Source: an uncultured Clostridia bacterium (GTDB lineage Bacteria > Bacillota > Clostridia > Christensenellales > Aristaeellaceae). Taken from it: a DNA stretch of 64,000 nucleotides. Of this stretch, positions 16,522-25,651 are shown one piece after another. The first letter of the stretch is position 1. Every line of letters starts with the position of its first letter. A program made the translations under genes and the position numbers. The notes under the pieces are model-generated. The model did no database searches, was not told the DNA's origin, and saw only the letters and a list, made by a program, of their open reading frames with translations. The stretch is from contig CANQEW010000005.1 in the NCBI GenBank assembly GCA_947596085.1, positions 30,703 to 94,702 on the forward strand, read 5' to 3'.

Positions 16522-17130
16522 TCATCCGGCGCGTGAGCGCAGGGCCTCGTACAGGCGCCGCAGCTCGGCCCGTGTCTCCTCGATGGGGCGGGCGCTGTCG
16601 ATCGCGTGTGTGGCGCGCGCGTCGCGCTCCGCCATCGGCATCTGATTCGCGATGCGCGCGCGCACCTGCGTCTCGGTGAGGCCGTCGCGCTCCCGCACGC
16701 GCGCGATCTGCGCCTCCTCGGGGGCGCTCATCGCCCAGGTTTCGTCGCAGAGCGCGTCCATGCCGCTCTCGAACAGCAGCGGCACATCCAGCACCACCAC
16801 CGGCGCGTCCGCCTCCGCGATCTCCCGGCGCGCCTCCGTCCAGACCAGCGGATGAATGATTCCCTCCAGCCGCCGCTTCGCGTCCGGGTTCGCGAACGCG
16901 ACCTCCGCCAGCGCGGCGCGGTCGAGCGCGCCGTCCGGCGCGAACACCCGTGCGCCGAACTCGCGGCGGATCGCCGGCAGCGCCGCTCCGCCCGGCTCGG
17001 TCAGCGCGCGGGAAATGGCGTCCGCGTCGACGTGCGCCGCGCCCAGCGAAGCGAGATAGCGCGCGGCCTCGCTCTTCCCGCAGCCGATGCCGCCGGTCAA
17101 TCCCAGCACCAGGGGCCTACTTGCATTCAC
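16522..17130 (-). CDS. coaE: Dephospho-CoA kinase
   Basis: 202 residues, normal length. The P-loop GGIGCGKS is at residues 13-20, followed by VDADAISRAL (CoA-binding Asp), HPLVW and DVPLLFESGMD. It phosphorylates the 3'-hydroxyl of dephospho-CoA, the last step of CoA synthesis. The start overlaps the end of polA by 14 bases and its stop abuts the transglycosylase gene, so expression is coupled within the operon. Confidence 0.95.
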   Translation of the reverse strand: MNASRPLVLGLTGGIGCGKSEAARYLASLGAAHVDADAISRALTEPGGAALPAIRREFGARVFAPDGALDRAALAEVAFANPDAKRRLEGIIHPLVWTEARREIAEADAPVVVLDVPLLFESGMDALCDETWAMSAPEEAQIARVRERDGLTETQVRARIANQMPMAERDARATHAIDSARPIEETRAELRRLYEALRSRAG

Positions 17131-19699
17131 GCCAGTTCGCCCCCATGCTCACATCCGCGCGCAGCGGCACGTCGAGCGCAATCACGCCCTCCATGCACTC
17201 CCGTAGCAGCGAAGCGGCCTCGTCCGCCTCGGCCTCGGGGGCCTCCAGGATCAGTTCGTCGTGCACCTGCAGGATCAGCTTCGCCTCCAGCCCGCGCCTG
17301 CGCAGCTCCTCGTCCACGCGAATCATCGCCAGCTTGATGATGTCCGCCGCCGTGCCCTGAATGGGGCTGTTCATGGCGCAGCGCTCGCCGAAGGAGCGCA
17401 GATTGTAGTTGCCGCTGAGCATCTCCGGAATGTAGCGCCTGCGGCCCATCAGCGTCAGCGCGTAGCCCCGCTCCCGGGCCTCCTTCACGGAGCTGTCCAT
17501 GTACGCCTTCACGCCCGGATAGCGGGCGAAGTAGCGCGCGATGAAGTCCTTCGCCTCGGCGCGGCTGACGCCGATGTTCTTCGCCAGCGCGAAGTCCGAT
17601 ATGCCGTAAACGATGCCGAAGTTCACCGCTTTGCACGCCGAGCGCATCTGGTGCGTCACCGCCTCGAGCGGCACGCCGTAGACCTCCGCCGCCGTGCGGG
17701 CGTGAATGTCCTCGCCGGCGTTGAAGGCGGCGATCATCGTCTCGTCCCCGGCGATGTGCGCCAGCACGCGCAGCTCAATCTGGGAGTAGTCCGCGTCCAC
17801 CAGCACGCAGCCGGGCCGGGCGATGAACGCGCCGCGAATCTCCCGCCCGATCTCCGTGCGCACCGGAATGTTCTGCAGGTTCGGCTCGTTGGAGCTCAAC
17901 CGCCCGGTGGCCGTGGCGACCTGATCGAAGCGCGTATGCACCCGCCCCCGCTCGTCGCGCAGCTGAATCAGCGAGTCGATGTAGGTGGAACGCAGCTTCT
18001 GATACTTGCGGTACTCCAGAATCTTCCCGCAGATGGGGTACTTCTCCGCCAGCCCTTCCAGCACCTCGGCGTTGGTGGAGTAGCCCCGGTGGTTCTTCTT
18101 CTGGGCCGGGATGCCCATGCGCTCGAAGAGCACCTCCGCGAGCTGCTTGGGCGAGTTCAGGTTGAACTGGCCGCCCGCCTCCTCGTAGATCTCCCGGGAG
18201 AGGCGGACGATCTCCGCGTCGAAGTCCAGCCCCAGCGCGCGCAGCTCGTCCGCGTCCACCAGGAAGCCCTCCCGCTCCATATCCCGGAGCACGAAGGCCA
18301 GCGGCGTCTCCACATCCCGGAAGATCCGCTCCACGTCCTGCACGCGCATCAGCTCCCGCTGCCGCTCCGCCAGCGCGTGCAGCGCGCGGGCGGGGCACTG
18401 CGCGAAGCCTTCGATACCTTCTTCCCCGCAGAGCGCCTCCGCCTCGAAGGAATTCCGCTGGGGATTGAGCACGTAGGCCGCCAGCATCACGTCGAAGGCC
18501 CGGTCCCGAAGCGGGGTCACGTCCGCGGGCAGCGCCTTGACGTTCCAGAGCTCCACCCGCTCGAAGCACTCGAACAGGCCCGCCGCGGCGGCGAGCGCCT
18601 CCTCGGCCTCGATGCCCGCGCTCAACAGATCGCCGCCGAGGGGCACGCGCAGGCTCGCGCCCTCCGTCGCCAGCGTGAAGTCCGCGCCCAGGTGCAGCGC
18701 GATCCACGCGCCGCCGGGCAGCTCCGCGCAGCGCGCGCGCAGCGCCTCCAGGCTCGTCAGCTCCTCCACCTTCACCCGGGAAACCGGATTGTGCACCACC
18801 GGCAGCGCCTCCGCAGCCGCGTCCGGCGACAGCGCGCGCACCGTCTCGTACAGCTTCTTGGCCGCGACGTTCATGCCCAGCTCCTTCAAGCGGGGCACGC
18901 CCCGGATCAGCCTGCCGAGCTTCCAGTTCTCAAAATCCGCCTCCATAGGCGCGGCGCGCACGATCTCCGCCAGCTTCCGGCTCATGCGCGCCTGCTCCGC
19001 GCCGCCGAGCAGCCGCTCGCGCAGCTTGCCCTTCTCCCCCGCGTCCGCGCCGGCCAGCACGCCCTCGAGGCTGCCATAGGTCTGGATCAGCCGCAGCGCC
19101 GTCTTTTCGCCCACGCCCGCCACGCCGGGGATGTTATCCGAAGTATCGCCCATCAGCGACTTCACGTCAATCAGCTGTTCGGGCGACACGCCATAGTGCT
19201 CGCGCACGTAGTCCGGCGTGACCAGGCAGGTGTCGCTGATGCCCTTGCGGGTATAGAGTATGGAGGTGTTCTCCCCGGCGAGCTGGAACGAATCCCGGTC
19301 GCCCGTGACGAGCAGCACCGGCCGCCCCTCGGCCTCGCAGCGCTTGGAGACGGTGCCGAGAATGTCGTCGGCCTCGTAGCCGGGGCACTCGAGAATCGGA
19401 ATCTCCATGCACGCGATCAGCTCGCGGATGATGGGATCCTGCGCGCGCAGATCGTCGGGCATGGGCTTGCGGGTGGCCTTGTAGCCGTCGAAAATCTCCT
19501 TTCGGAAGGTGGGCTCATGCATATCGAAGGCGACGGCCAGTCCGTCGGGCCGCTCGTCGGCGATGACTTTGAACAGCATCATCATGAAGCCGTGCACCGC
19601 GTTGGTGGGCGTGCCGTCCGGCGCGCTCATCGGCGCCTGCAGCGCATGATAGGCGCGGTACATCAGGCTGTATCCGTCCAGCAGAACCAGGCTTCCCAT
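17117..19699 (-). CDS. polA: DNA polymerase I
   Basis: 860 residues from the ATG at 19699 (AAGGGGGG seven bases upstream); a GTG at 19723 is possible but unneeded. Domains are a 5'-3' exonuclease (about 1-290: LLDGYSLMYRAYHAL, GDRDSFQL, GDTSDNIPGVAGVGEKTA), a degenerate 3'-5' exonuclease region (about 300-470) lacking the DxE and other catalytic acids as in Bacillus Pol I, and the family A polymerase (about 480-860). The last has DYSQIELRVLAHI (motif A), RSACKAVNFGIVYGIS (motif B) and LQVHDELILE (motif C). It repairs DNA and removes Okazaki primers. It heads a four-gene operon with its own promoter. Confidence 0.96.
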   Translation of the reverse strand: MGSLVLLDGYSLMYRAYHALQAPMSAPDGTPTNAVHGFMMMLFKVIADERPDGLAVAFDMHEPTFRKEIFDGYKATRKPMPDDLRAQDPIIRELIACMEIPILECPGYEADDILGTVSKRCEAEGRPVLLVTGDRDSFQLAGENTSILYTRKGISDTCLVTPDYVREHYGVSPEQLIDVKSLMGDTSDNIPGVAGVGEKTALRLIQTYGSLEGVLAGADAGEKGKLRERLLGGAEQARMSRKLAEIVRAAPMEADFENWKLGRLIRGVPRLKELGMNVAAKKLYETVRALSPDAAAEALPVVHNPVSRVKVEELTSLEALRARCAELPGGAWIALHLGADFTLATEGASLRVPLGGDLLSAGIEAEEALAAAAGLFECFERVELWNVKALPADVTPLRDRAFDVMLAAYVLNPQRNSFEAEALCGEEGIEGFAQCPARALHALAERQRELMRVQDVERIFRDVETPLAFVLRDMEREGFLVDADELRALGLDFDAEIVRLSREIYEEAGGQFNLNSPKQLAEVLFERMGIPAQKKNHRGYSTNAEVLEGLAEKYPICGKILEYRKYQKLRSTYIDSLIQLRDERGRVHTRFDQVATATGRLSSNEPNLQNIPVRTEIGREIRGAFIARPGCVLVDADYSQIELRVLAHIAGDETMIAAFNAGEDIHARTAAEVYGVPLEAVTHQMRSACKAVNFGIVYGISDFALAKNIGVSRAEAKDFIARYFARYPGVKAYMDSSVKEARERGYALTLMGRRRYIPEMLSGNYNLRSFGERCAMNSPIQGTAADIIKLAMIRVDEELRRRGLEAKLILQVHDELILEAPEAEADEAASLLRECMEGVIALDVPLRADVSMGANWRECK

Positions 19700-19734
19700 C
19701 GAAAGGCCCCCCTTTTTGAGCACAATCCCATTGT

Positions 19735-19763
19735 ATTATACCAAAATGCGTGACAAATAGCAA
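19735..19763 (-). promoter_or_regulatory. Promoter of the polA operon
   Basis: On the minus strand: TTGCTA (19763-19758), 17 bases, TATAAT (19740-19735), 36 bases before the polA ATG. Confidence 0.8.
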
Positions 19764-20148
19764 ACGCTCTATGGAAACCCTTTGTGAAAAAACTTGCCGC
19801 GGCGAAATCATCTGCCGAACGCCGCGCAATATCGACAGGGCAATCGCTCACGGCGATCGCGTTCTCACTTTTGCGATCCATGCCAGAGTTTCACAAATCC
19901 AAAGCCAGGGGTTCTGCGAACATATTCTAAAATGTACTTTCATTTCGCCTGCGCCCGGGCGTTTGGGCGGCCGCGCGGGCAGCGGGTTCATCGGGCGAAA
20001 AACTCAATGCTTTCGTCTATACCTTCCCAGCCAGAAGCGGATCTGAGAAGATAACAGATGTGTCCGATTCTCCTTTCCGTTTCTTCATCCCGCTTTTCGA
20101 TATGGGATGCAATCCCGCAATCTCGCACGGATTTAACAATGCGCACGC
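19764..20148. other. Intergenic stretch with no feature recognised
   Basis: About 385 bases between the divergent polA promoter and the T-box promoter. Short open frames exist but none has a ribosome site or a recognisable product, and no stable hairpin stands out. Confidence 0.5.
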
Positions 20149-20177
20149 TTGACAGGACGCTCTGTTACGGATATAAT
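20149..20177 (+). promoter_or_regulatory. Consensus promoter of the T-box-controlled transporter operon
   Basis: TTGACA (20149-20154), 17 bases, TATAAT (20172-20177): both hexamers match consensus exactly. Confidence 0.93.
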
Positions 20178-20183
20178 AATTCT

Positions 20184-20505
20184 TAATTCGAGCGTTTGTA
20201 TCCGAATATATTTCGGAAAACGAAAAGGCGACGACCGGGAAGTAGTAATTCGGCGCTTCCGCGGCTTTCAGAGAGCCCCGTGGCTGGAAAGGGGCAGCCG
20301 CTGCCGGGTGAATTCATCCCGCAGGCCTCCCGCTGAAGGCGGACGAAATCCGCTGCGTAGGCGCAGACGGCCGCTCCCCGTTATCGGAGCGGGGCGGAGC
20401 GCAGGCTTCGTCCGACGAGGTTCGGATTTTGGTCCGAACGAATTCGAGGTGGTACCGCGTAACTTACGCCCTCGGCACGGCTGTGCGTGCCGAGGGCGTT
20501 TGTGC
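20184..20505 (+). ncRNA. T-box riboswitch leader (predicted phenylalanine-type)
   Basis: The leader has the T-box order: an AGTA-type stem I base (GGGAAGTAGTAA, about 20238), AGAGAG (about 20270) with the GCTGGAAAGG apical part, and a specifier-side strand GTGAATTCATCCCGCAGG (20309-20325 region). The T-box sequence GAGGTGGTACCGCG is at 20446-20459. A 14-bp terminator follows (20466-20479 with 20486-20499) with TTTG and CTTT. The T-box bulge reads UGGU, requiring an A discriminator base on the tRNA. Read against other T-boxes, the most likely specifier is UUC (20313-20315), phenylalanine; AUC (Ile) cannot be excluded by eye. tRNA-Trp, with G73, would need UGGC. Confidence 0.85.
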
Positions 20506-20562
20506 TTTCAGGGAGTTCGAAATCTTTTCCCCGAAGGCAAATTATTCAAGGAGGAATTATCC

Positions 20563-21513
20563 ATGAAAAAGATCCTGTCCGTACTGATCGCTCTCATGCT
20601 CGTGCTGTCCGTCGCCGCGATGGCCGAGGAGCAGACCTACAACATCGGCATCTGCCAGCTGGTGCAGCATCCCGCGCTGGACCTCGCCACCCAGGGCTTC
20701 AAGGACGCAATCGCCGAGAAGCTGGGCGACGCCGCCGTCATCGACGAGCAGAACGCCTCCGGCGATTCCGCCATGTGCACCACCATCATCAACACCTTCG
20801 TCTCCAATGACGTCGACCTGATCATGGCCAACGCCACCGCCCCGCTGCAGGCCGCGCAGGCTGCCACCGACACTATCCCGGTGCTGGGCACCTCCATCAC
20901 CGACTACGGCAGCGCGCTGGGCATTGACGACTGGACCGGCACCACCGGCATCAACATCTCCGGCACCACGGACCTCGCGCCGCTGGACGGCCAGGCCGCG
21001 ATGATCCAGGAGCTGTTCCCGGACGCCAAGAACGTGGGCCTGATCTACTGCTCCGCCGAGGCGAACTCCATCTATCAGATCACTGTGATCAAGGGCTACC
21101 TCGAGGAGATGGGCTACACCTGCACCGAGTACGCCTTCACTGACTCCAACGACGTGTCCTCCGTCGTGCAGAACGCCTGCGACGGCAGCGACGTACTCTA
21201 CGTGCCCACCGATAACACCGCCGCTTCCTGCACCGAAGCCATCCGCAACGTGGTTGAGCCCGCGGGCAAGCCCGTGGTCGCCGGCGAGGAAGGCATCTGC
21301 TCCGGCTGCGGCGTCGCCACGCTGACCATCAGCTACTACGACATCGGCTACGCCACTGGCGAAATGGCCTATGAGATCCTGGTCAACGGCGCGGACGTGT
21401 CCACCATGCCGGTGCAGCCCGCCCCGCAGTTCACCAAGAAGTACAACGCCGAGATGTGCGAGGCGCTGGGCATCACCATCCCCGAGGGCTACGAGCCTAT
21501 CGAGGCCGCTTAA
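20563..21513 (+). CDS. ABC_sub_bind-family substrate-binding protein (TrpX-like)
   Basis: 316 residues from the ATG at 20563, 8 bases after AAGGAGG. The signal peptide (MKKILSVLIALMLVLSVAAMAEE) is followed by the two-lobed ABC_sub_bind fold: YNIGICQLVQHPALDLATQG, DLIMANATAPLQAAQ, VGLIYCSAEANS, GKPVVAGEEG. This family includes TrpX of the tryptophan transporter. It starts an operon of binding protein, permease and ATPase behind a T-box, so the ligand is almost surely an amino acid. The T-box features point to phenylalanine or a mixed aromatic ligand; the ligand remains inferred. Confidence 0.9.
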   Translation: MKKILSVLIALMLVLSVAAMAEEQTYNIGICQLVQHPALDLATQGFKDAIAEKLGDAAVIDEQNASGDSAMCTTIINTFVSNDVDLIMANATAPLQAAQAATDTIPVLGTSITDYGSALGIDDWTGTTGINISGTTDLAPLDGQAAMIQELFPDAKNVGLIYCSAEANSIYQITVIKGYLEEMGYTCTEYAFTDSNDVSSVVQNACDGSDVLYVPTDNTAASCTEAIRNVVEPAGKPVVAGEEGICSGCGVATLTISYYDIGYATGEMAYEILVNGADVSTMPVQPAPQFTKKYNAEMCEALGITIPEGYEPIEAA

Positions 21514-21524
21514 TCCGACCGAAC

Positions 21525-21559
21525 CGAAGAGAGCAGTGGTTCGCCCACTGTTCTCTTCG
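21525..21559 (+). terminator. Intercistronic hairpin after the binding-protein gene
   Basis: 15-bp stem (one G-U), arm CGAAGAGAGCAGTGG, 5-base loop, without a T run. It more likely stabilises the abundant binding-protein mRNA or attenuates partially than fully terminates. Confidence 0.6.
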
Positions 21560-21587
21560 CTTATTCTGAAAGTTGGGGGAAAGTGCA

Positions 21588-22508
21588 TTGAATCTCTCTA
21601 CTCTGTTCAACGCCATGCCCGGCGCGATCGCCCAGGGGCTGATCTGGGGCATCATGGCCATCGGCGTGTACATCACCTACCGGGTGCTGGATTACGCCGA
21701 TCTGACCGTCGACGGCACGATGGCCACCGGCGGCGCGGTGTGCATCATGTTGATGATGAACGGCGTGAACGTCTGGATCGCGCTGTTGTGCTCCATACTG
21801 GCGGGCATGCTGGCGGGCCTCGCCACGGGTATCTTCCACACTGCCATGGGCATCCCGCCCATACTGGCGGGCATACTGACCCAGCTCTCGCTCTACTCCA
21901 TCAACCTGACGATCATGCAAGGCAAGGCCAACCAGGCCGTCAGCGTGACCAAGTTCAACCTGATCGTGAGCTCCCGCTACGTGCGCGAACTCTCGCTGAA
22001 CAACCCGATCTTCATCTCGCTGATCTTTACAGCGGTGCTGATCGCGGTGCTGTACTGGTTCTTCGGCCGCGAGATGGGCGCCGCGTTGCGCGCCACCGGC
22101 GCGAACGAGGCCATGTCCCGGGCACAGGGCATCAACACCAACTTCTGCAAGATTCTGGGCCTAATGCTCTCCAACGGCACCGTGGCGCTGGCTTCGGCGC
22201 TGTTCTCCCACTATCAGGGCTTCGTGGACGTGAACATGGGCCGCGGCGCGATCGTCATCGGCCTGGCCGCGGTCATCATCAGCCAGGTGATCTTCGGCCG
22301 CTTCTTCCGCAACTTCGCGCTGAAGCTGGCGGGCGTGTCGCTGGGCGCGGTGATCTACTACATCGTGATCCAGATCGTGCTCTGGCTGGGCCTGGACACG
22401 AACCTGCTCAAGCTGCTGTCCGCGCTGATCGTGGCGGTGTTCCTCGCCATCCCCTTCTGGAAGAGCAAGCTCAACAGTATGCGGAAGGGAGGCGTGCCCC
22501 GTGCTTGA
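21588..22508 (+). CDS. ABC transporter permease (BPD_transp_2 type, TrpY-like)
   Basis: 306 residues from TTG 21588, 7 bases after GGGGGAA; an earlier TTG at 21573 overlaps that site. Eight or more hydrophobic helices are visible, with IMAIGVYITYRVLDYADLTVDG (the branched-chain/TrpY family start) and GAALRATGANEAMSRAQGIN as the coupling segment. The permease forms the membrane channel of the T-box-controlled importer. The stop overlaps the ATPase GTG by 8 bases. Confidence 0.9.
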   Translation: MNLSTLFNAMPGAIAQGLIWGIMAIGVYITYRVLDYADLTVDGTMATGGAVCIMLMMNGVNVWIALLCSILAGMLAGLATGIFHTAMGIPPILAGILTQLSLYSINLTIMQGKANQAVSVTKFNLIVSSRYVRELSLNNPIFISLIFTAVLIAVLYWFFGREMGAALRATGANEAMSRAQGINTNFCKILGLMLSNGTVALASALFSHYQGFVDVNMGRGAIVIGLAAVIISQVIFGRFFRNFALKLAGVSLGAVIYYIVIQIVLWLGLDTNLLKLLSALIVAVFLAIPFWKSKLNSMRKGGVPRA

Positions 22509-23295
22509 CATCACCAATCTGCGCAAGACCTTCAACGCGCGCACGGTAAACGAAAAGGTCGCCCTCGCGGGCGTGAACCTGCATCTGGACGACGGCGACT
22601 TCGTGACCGTCATCGGCGGCAACGGCGCGGGCAAGTCTACCACGCTGAACGCCATCGCGGGCGTGTGGCCCGTGGATTCCGGCAAGATCGTGATCGACGG
22701 AACCGACGTCACCAATCTGTCCGAGCACAAGCGCGCCTTCCTGTTAGGCCGCGTGTTCCAGGACCCCATGACCGGCACCGCCGCCTCCATGCAAATTGAG
22801 GAGAATCTCGCTCTCGCCGCGCGCCGCGGCCAGCCGCGCACGCTGCGGCCGGGCATCACCCGCGCCGAGCGCGAAGGCTATCGCGAGAAGCTCAGGATGC
22901 TGGGCCTCGGCCTGGAGGACCGCATGACCACGAAAGTGGGCCTGCTCTCCGGCGGCCAGCGCCAGGCGCTGACTCTGCTGATGGCGACGCTCAAGCAGCC
23001 CAAGATGCTGCTGCTGGACGAACACACCGCCGCCCTCGACCCGCGCACCGCGGCCAAGGTGCTCGAAATCTCCCGGCAGATCATCGAGGAAAACCACCTG
23101 ATGACCATGATGGTGACCCACAACATGCGCGACGCCATCGCCTATGGCAATCGACTGATCATGATGCACGAGGGCCGCATCATACTGGATATCCGCGGCG
23201 AGGAAAAGAAGAATCTGACCGTGGAAGCGCTGCTGGAGCAGTTCGCCCGGGTCAGCGGCGACGAGTTCGTCAACGACCGCGCGCTGTTGAGCTGA
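22501..23295 (+). CDS. ABC transporter ATPase (TrpZ-like)
   Basis: 264 residues from GTG 22501. Walker A GGNGAGKST, signature LSGGQRQALTLL, Walker B MLLLDEHTAALDP and H-loop VTHNM are all intact. It resembles the single ATPase of ABC_sub_bind-type amino-acid importers. It overlaps the permease gene by 8 bases and the DUF3786 gene by one base (TGATG), so all four genes are translationally coupled. Confidence 0.92.
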   Translation: MLDITNLRKTFNARTVNEKVALAGVNLHLDDGDFVTVIGGNGAGKSTTLNAIAGVWPVDSGKIVIDGTDVTNLSEHKRAFLLGRVFQDPMTGTAASMQIEENLALAARRGQPRTLRPGITRAEREGYREKLRMLGLGLEDRMTTKVGLLSGGQRQALTLLMATLKQPKMLLLDEHTAALDPRTAAKVLEISRQIIEENHLMTMMVTHNMRDAIAYGNRLIMMHEGRIILDIRGEEKKNLTVEALLEQFARVSGDEFVNDRALLS

Positions 23296-23912
23296 TGCGG
23301 ACGAACAATTACGAAATTGCGAAGGATCAGGCGCGCAAGCTGTTCCTCAACTGGGACCAGGCGCGCATGATCGAGCGCTGCAAGCTGAACGCCGACGGGG
23401 AGTATCTCTACCTCCCCTTCCTTGGTCAGCCCTTCCGCATCGTTCGCGCGACCGGCGCGGCCGAAAATCTGGCGACCGGCGCGGAGGCGAACTTCGAAGA
23501 GGCGCTATCGATCTACGACTACCTCTGCCGCGAGCTGCCCCCGCCGGGCATGGCCGGACAGTGGAAGCCGGTGGGCGCGCTGCGCGGCGCGGGCCAGACC
23601 AGCCCCAGCGCAGGCGACTTCCATCAGCGGTACGCGGAGCGCTTTCAGCAGCGCCTGCCCGCGCTGCGCAGGGCGCTGGCGGAGCTGGGCGGCCCCTTCC
23701 CCGTGGGCGACGTTGCCTGCCGGTTCCCCGTGTTCGACGGCTTTGACGCGGTGTTTCAGTTCTGGGAGGGCGACGAGGAATTTCCGCCCTCGGCACGCTT
23801 CCTCTGGGACGACAATACGCCCGACTACCTGAAATTCGAAACTACCTTTTATGTGATGGGCTGCTTTCTGGAGCTCCTGGAGCGCAGAATCGCTGAAATC
23901 GACGCGGACTGA
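23295..23912 (+). CDS. DUF3786 family protein
   Basis: 205 residues, starting in a TGATG overlap with the ATPase gene. The C-terminal half has the DUF3786 pattern FQFWEGDEEFPPSARFLWDDN followed by KFETTFYVMGCFLELL; the N-terminal half has YLYLPFLGQPFRIV. It is cytoplasmic and soluble. The family is frequent in anaerobes and often lies near corrinoid or metal genes (recalled). Coupling here to an amino-acid importer is unexpected. No function is assigned. Confidence 0.85.
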   Translation: MRTNNYEIAKDQARKLFLNWDQARMIERCKLNADGEYLYLPFLGQPFRIVRATGAAENLATGAEANFEEALSIYDYLCRELPPPGMAGQWKPVGALRGAGQTSPSAGDFHQRYAERFQQRLPALRRALAELGGPFPVGDVACRFPVFDGFDAVFQFWEGDEEFPPSARFLWDDNTPDYLKFETTFYVMGCFLELLERRIAEIDAD

Positions 23913-23921
23913 AAAAAACAA

Positions 23922-23951
23922 TTGAACAAATCTCCCGCCTTATGGTATAAT
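23922..23951 (+). promoter_or_regulatory. Promoter of the FGGY kinase gene
   Basis: TTGAAC (23922-23927), 18 bases, TATAAT (23946-23951). The ribosome site AGGAGG precedes the ATG at 23990. Confidence 0.8.
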
Positions 23952-23989
23952 GTTACCAGCAATAACTGTAAGGCAGGAGGTTTTTTCTT

Positions 23990-25567
23990 ATGGGTATGAA
24001 TTTTCAAAAGGCTGTGCTGGGCATCGAGTTTGGCTCCACCCGCATCAAGGCCGTACTGATCGACGAGAACCACGTGCCGGTGGCCTCCGGCGCGCACGAC
24101 TGGGAGAACCAGCTGGTGGACGGCGTGTGGACTTACAGCCTGGACGCGATCTGGGACGGCCTGCGCGACTGCTACGCCGACCTCAAGCGCGACGTAAAGG
24201 AGAAGTTCGGCGCGACGCTTACGACGATCGGCGCGATCGGCTTCAGCGCCATGATGCACGGCTACATGGCTTTCGACGCGAAAGGGACGCTGCTCGCGCC
24301 CTTCCGCACCTGGCGCAACACCATCACCGGCCCCGCCGCCGCGGAGTTGACGAAGCTTTTCAATTACAACATCCCCCAGCGCTGGAGCATCTCCCACCTG
24401 TACCAAGCCATCCTCAACGGCGAGGATCACGTGAAGGACATCGCCTTCTTCACAACGCTGGCGGGCTACATCCACTGGCAGCTCACCGGCAGGAAGGCGC
24501 TGGGCATCGGCGACGCTTCCGGCATGCTGCCCATCGACCCTGAGACCAAGGCCTTCTATCCGGAGATGATTGAGAAGTTCGACGCGCTGGTCGCGCCGAA
24601 GGGCTATCCCTGGAAGCTGGGCGCGATCCTGCCCGAGGTGCTCTGCGCGGGCGAGGACGCGGGCAAGCTGACCGCCGAGGGCGCGAAGCTGCTCGATCCC
24701 GACGGCGACCTGCAGCCCGGCATTCCGCTCTGCCCGCCCGAGGGCGACGCGGGTACCGGCATGACCGCCACCAACTCCATCGCCAAGCGCACCGGCAACA
24801 TCTCGGCGGGCACCTCGGTATTCGCGATGATCGTGCTGGAAAAGGCGCTCAAGAACGTGCACGAGGAGATCGACCTGGTCACCACCCCCACCGGCAGCCT
24901 GGTGGCGATGGTACACTGCAACAACTGCACCTCCGACCTGAACGCCTGGGCGGGCGTGTTCCGGGAGTTCGCCGACGCCATCGGCGCGAAGATCGACGCG
25001 AACACGCTCTACGGCAGCATCTTAAACAGCGCGCTGACCGCTGACCCCGACTGCGGCGGCGTGATGACCTACGGTTACTTCTCCGGCGAGCACGTGACCG
25101 GCTTTGAGGAGGGCCGCCCGCTGATGGTGCGCATGCCCGACGCCCGGTTCACGCTGGGCAACTTCGCCCGCGCCGTGGTGTTCTCTGCGCTGGGCGCGAT
25201 CAAGATCGGCATGAACATCCTCGACGCCGAGGGCGTGAAGGTGGACCGCATGACCGGCCACGGCGGCCTGTACAAGACCCCCGTCGTGGGCCAGAAGCTC
25301 ACCGCCGCCTGCTTCAATGCCCCCGTCACCGTGATGGAGACCGCCGGCGAGGGCGGCGCCTGGGGCATCGCGCTGCTGGCCGAGTACATGCTCAACAAAG
25401 CTGAAGGCGAGACGCTGGACGACTATCTGAACAATAAGGTGTTCGCGGGCATGAAGAGCAGCGTGCTCGAGCCCGACGCGAAGGACGTCGCGGGCTTCAA
25501 CAAGTTCATGGAGCGTTACGTGGCCGCCCTGCCCGCCGAGCGTGCCGCCGTGGAAACCATGAAGTAA
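23990..25567 (+). CDS. FGGY-family carbohydrate kinase
   Basis: 525 residues, the FGGY size. The N-terminal domain carries the phosphate-1 motif [16 protein letters not shown] and [13 protein letters not shown]. The conserved Asp region follows in [14 protein letters not shown]. The C-terminal ATPase half has [14 protein letters not shown] (phosphate-2) and the adenosine motif [15 protein letters not shown]. Xylulokinase and ribulokinase are the nearest well-known relatives, but sugar-contact residues cannot be assigned by eye. It is monocistronic with its own promoter and terminator; a ribose-type importer lies 1.4 kb downstream, so a shared pentose route is possible but unproven. Confidence 0.88.
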   Translation: MGMNFQKAVLGIEFGSTRIKAVLIDENHVPVASGAHDWENQLVDGVWTYSLDAIWDGLRDCYADLKRDVKEKFGATLTTIGAIGFSAMMHGYMAFDAKGTLLAPFRTWRNTITGPAAAELTKLFNYNIPQRWSISHLYQAILNGEDHVKDIAFFTTLAGYIHWQLTGRKALGIGDASGMLPIDPETKAFYPEMIEKFDALVAPKGYPWKLGAILPEVLCAGEDAGKLTAEGAKLLDPDGDLQPGIPLCPPEGDAGTGMTATNSIAKRTGNISAGTSVFAMIVLEKALKNVHEEIDLVTTPTGSLVAMVHCNNCTSDLNAWAGVFREFADAIGAKIDANTLYGSILNSALTADPDCGGVMTYGYFSGEHVTGFEEGRPLMVRMPDARFTLGNFARAVVFSALGAIKIGMNILDAEGVKVDRMTGHGGLYKTPVVGQKLTAACFNAPVTVMETAGEGGAWGIALLAEYMLNKAEGETLDDYLNNKVFAGMKSSVLEPDAKDVAGFNKFMERYVAALPAERAAVETMK

Positions 25568-25599
25568 TCGCAAGCCAATCGAGAAAATATCGTCTGAAA

Positions 25600-25624
25600 G
25601 GGGCCCGTCCTCGCGGCGGGCCCC
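25600..25624 (+). terminator. Terminator of the FGGY kinase gene
   Basis: 8-bp stem GGGGCCCG/CGGGCCCC with a 9-base loop, followed after GCATCG by CTTTT. Confidence 0.7.
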
Positions 25625-25651
25625 GCATCGCTTTTAAAAGGAGTTTTCGCC

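Noticed and set aside
17261..19753. 830-codon plus-strand frame opposite polA
   Set aside because: Shadow of polA; composition is artefactual and the minus strand encodes all Pol I motifs.
19750..20046. 98-codon frame between polA and the T-box
   Set aside because: It starts inside the polA promoter on the opposite strand, has no ribosome site and has a low-complexity product.
20184..20505. Tryptophan specificity of the T-box, expected from the TrpXYZ-like genes
   Set aside because: No UGG in the specifier-side strand and the bulge is UGGU, not the UGGC expected for a G73 tRNA-Trp.
20149..21513. 454-codon version of the binding-protein gene
   Set aside because: The N-terminal part is the promoter and T-box leader; the ATG at 20563 has a ribosome site and a signal peptide follows.
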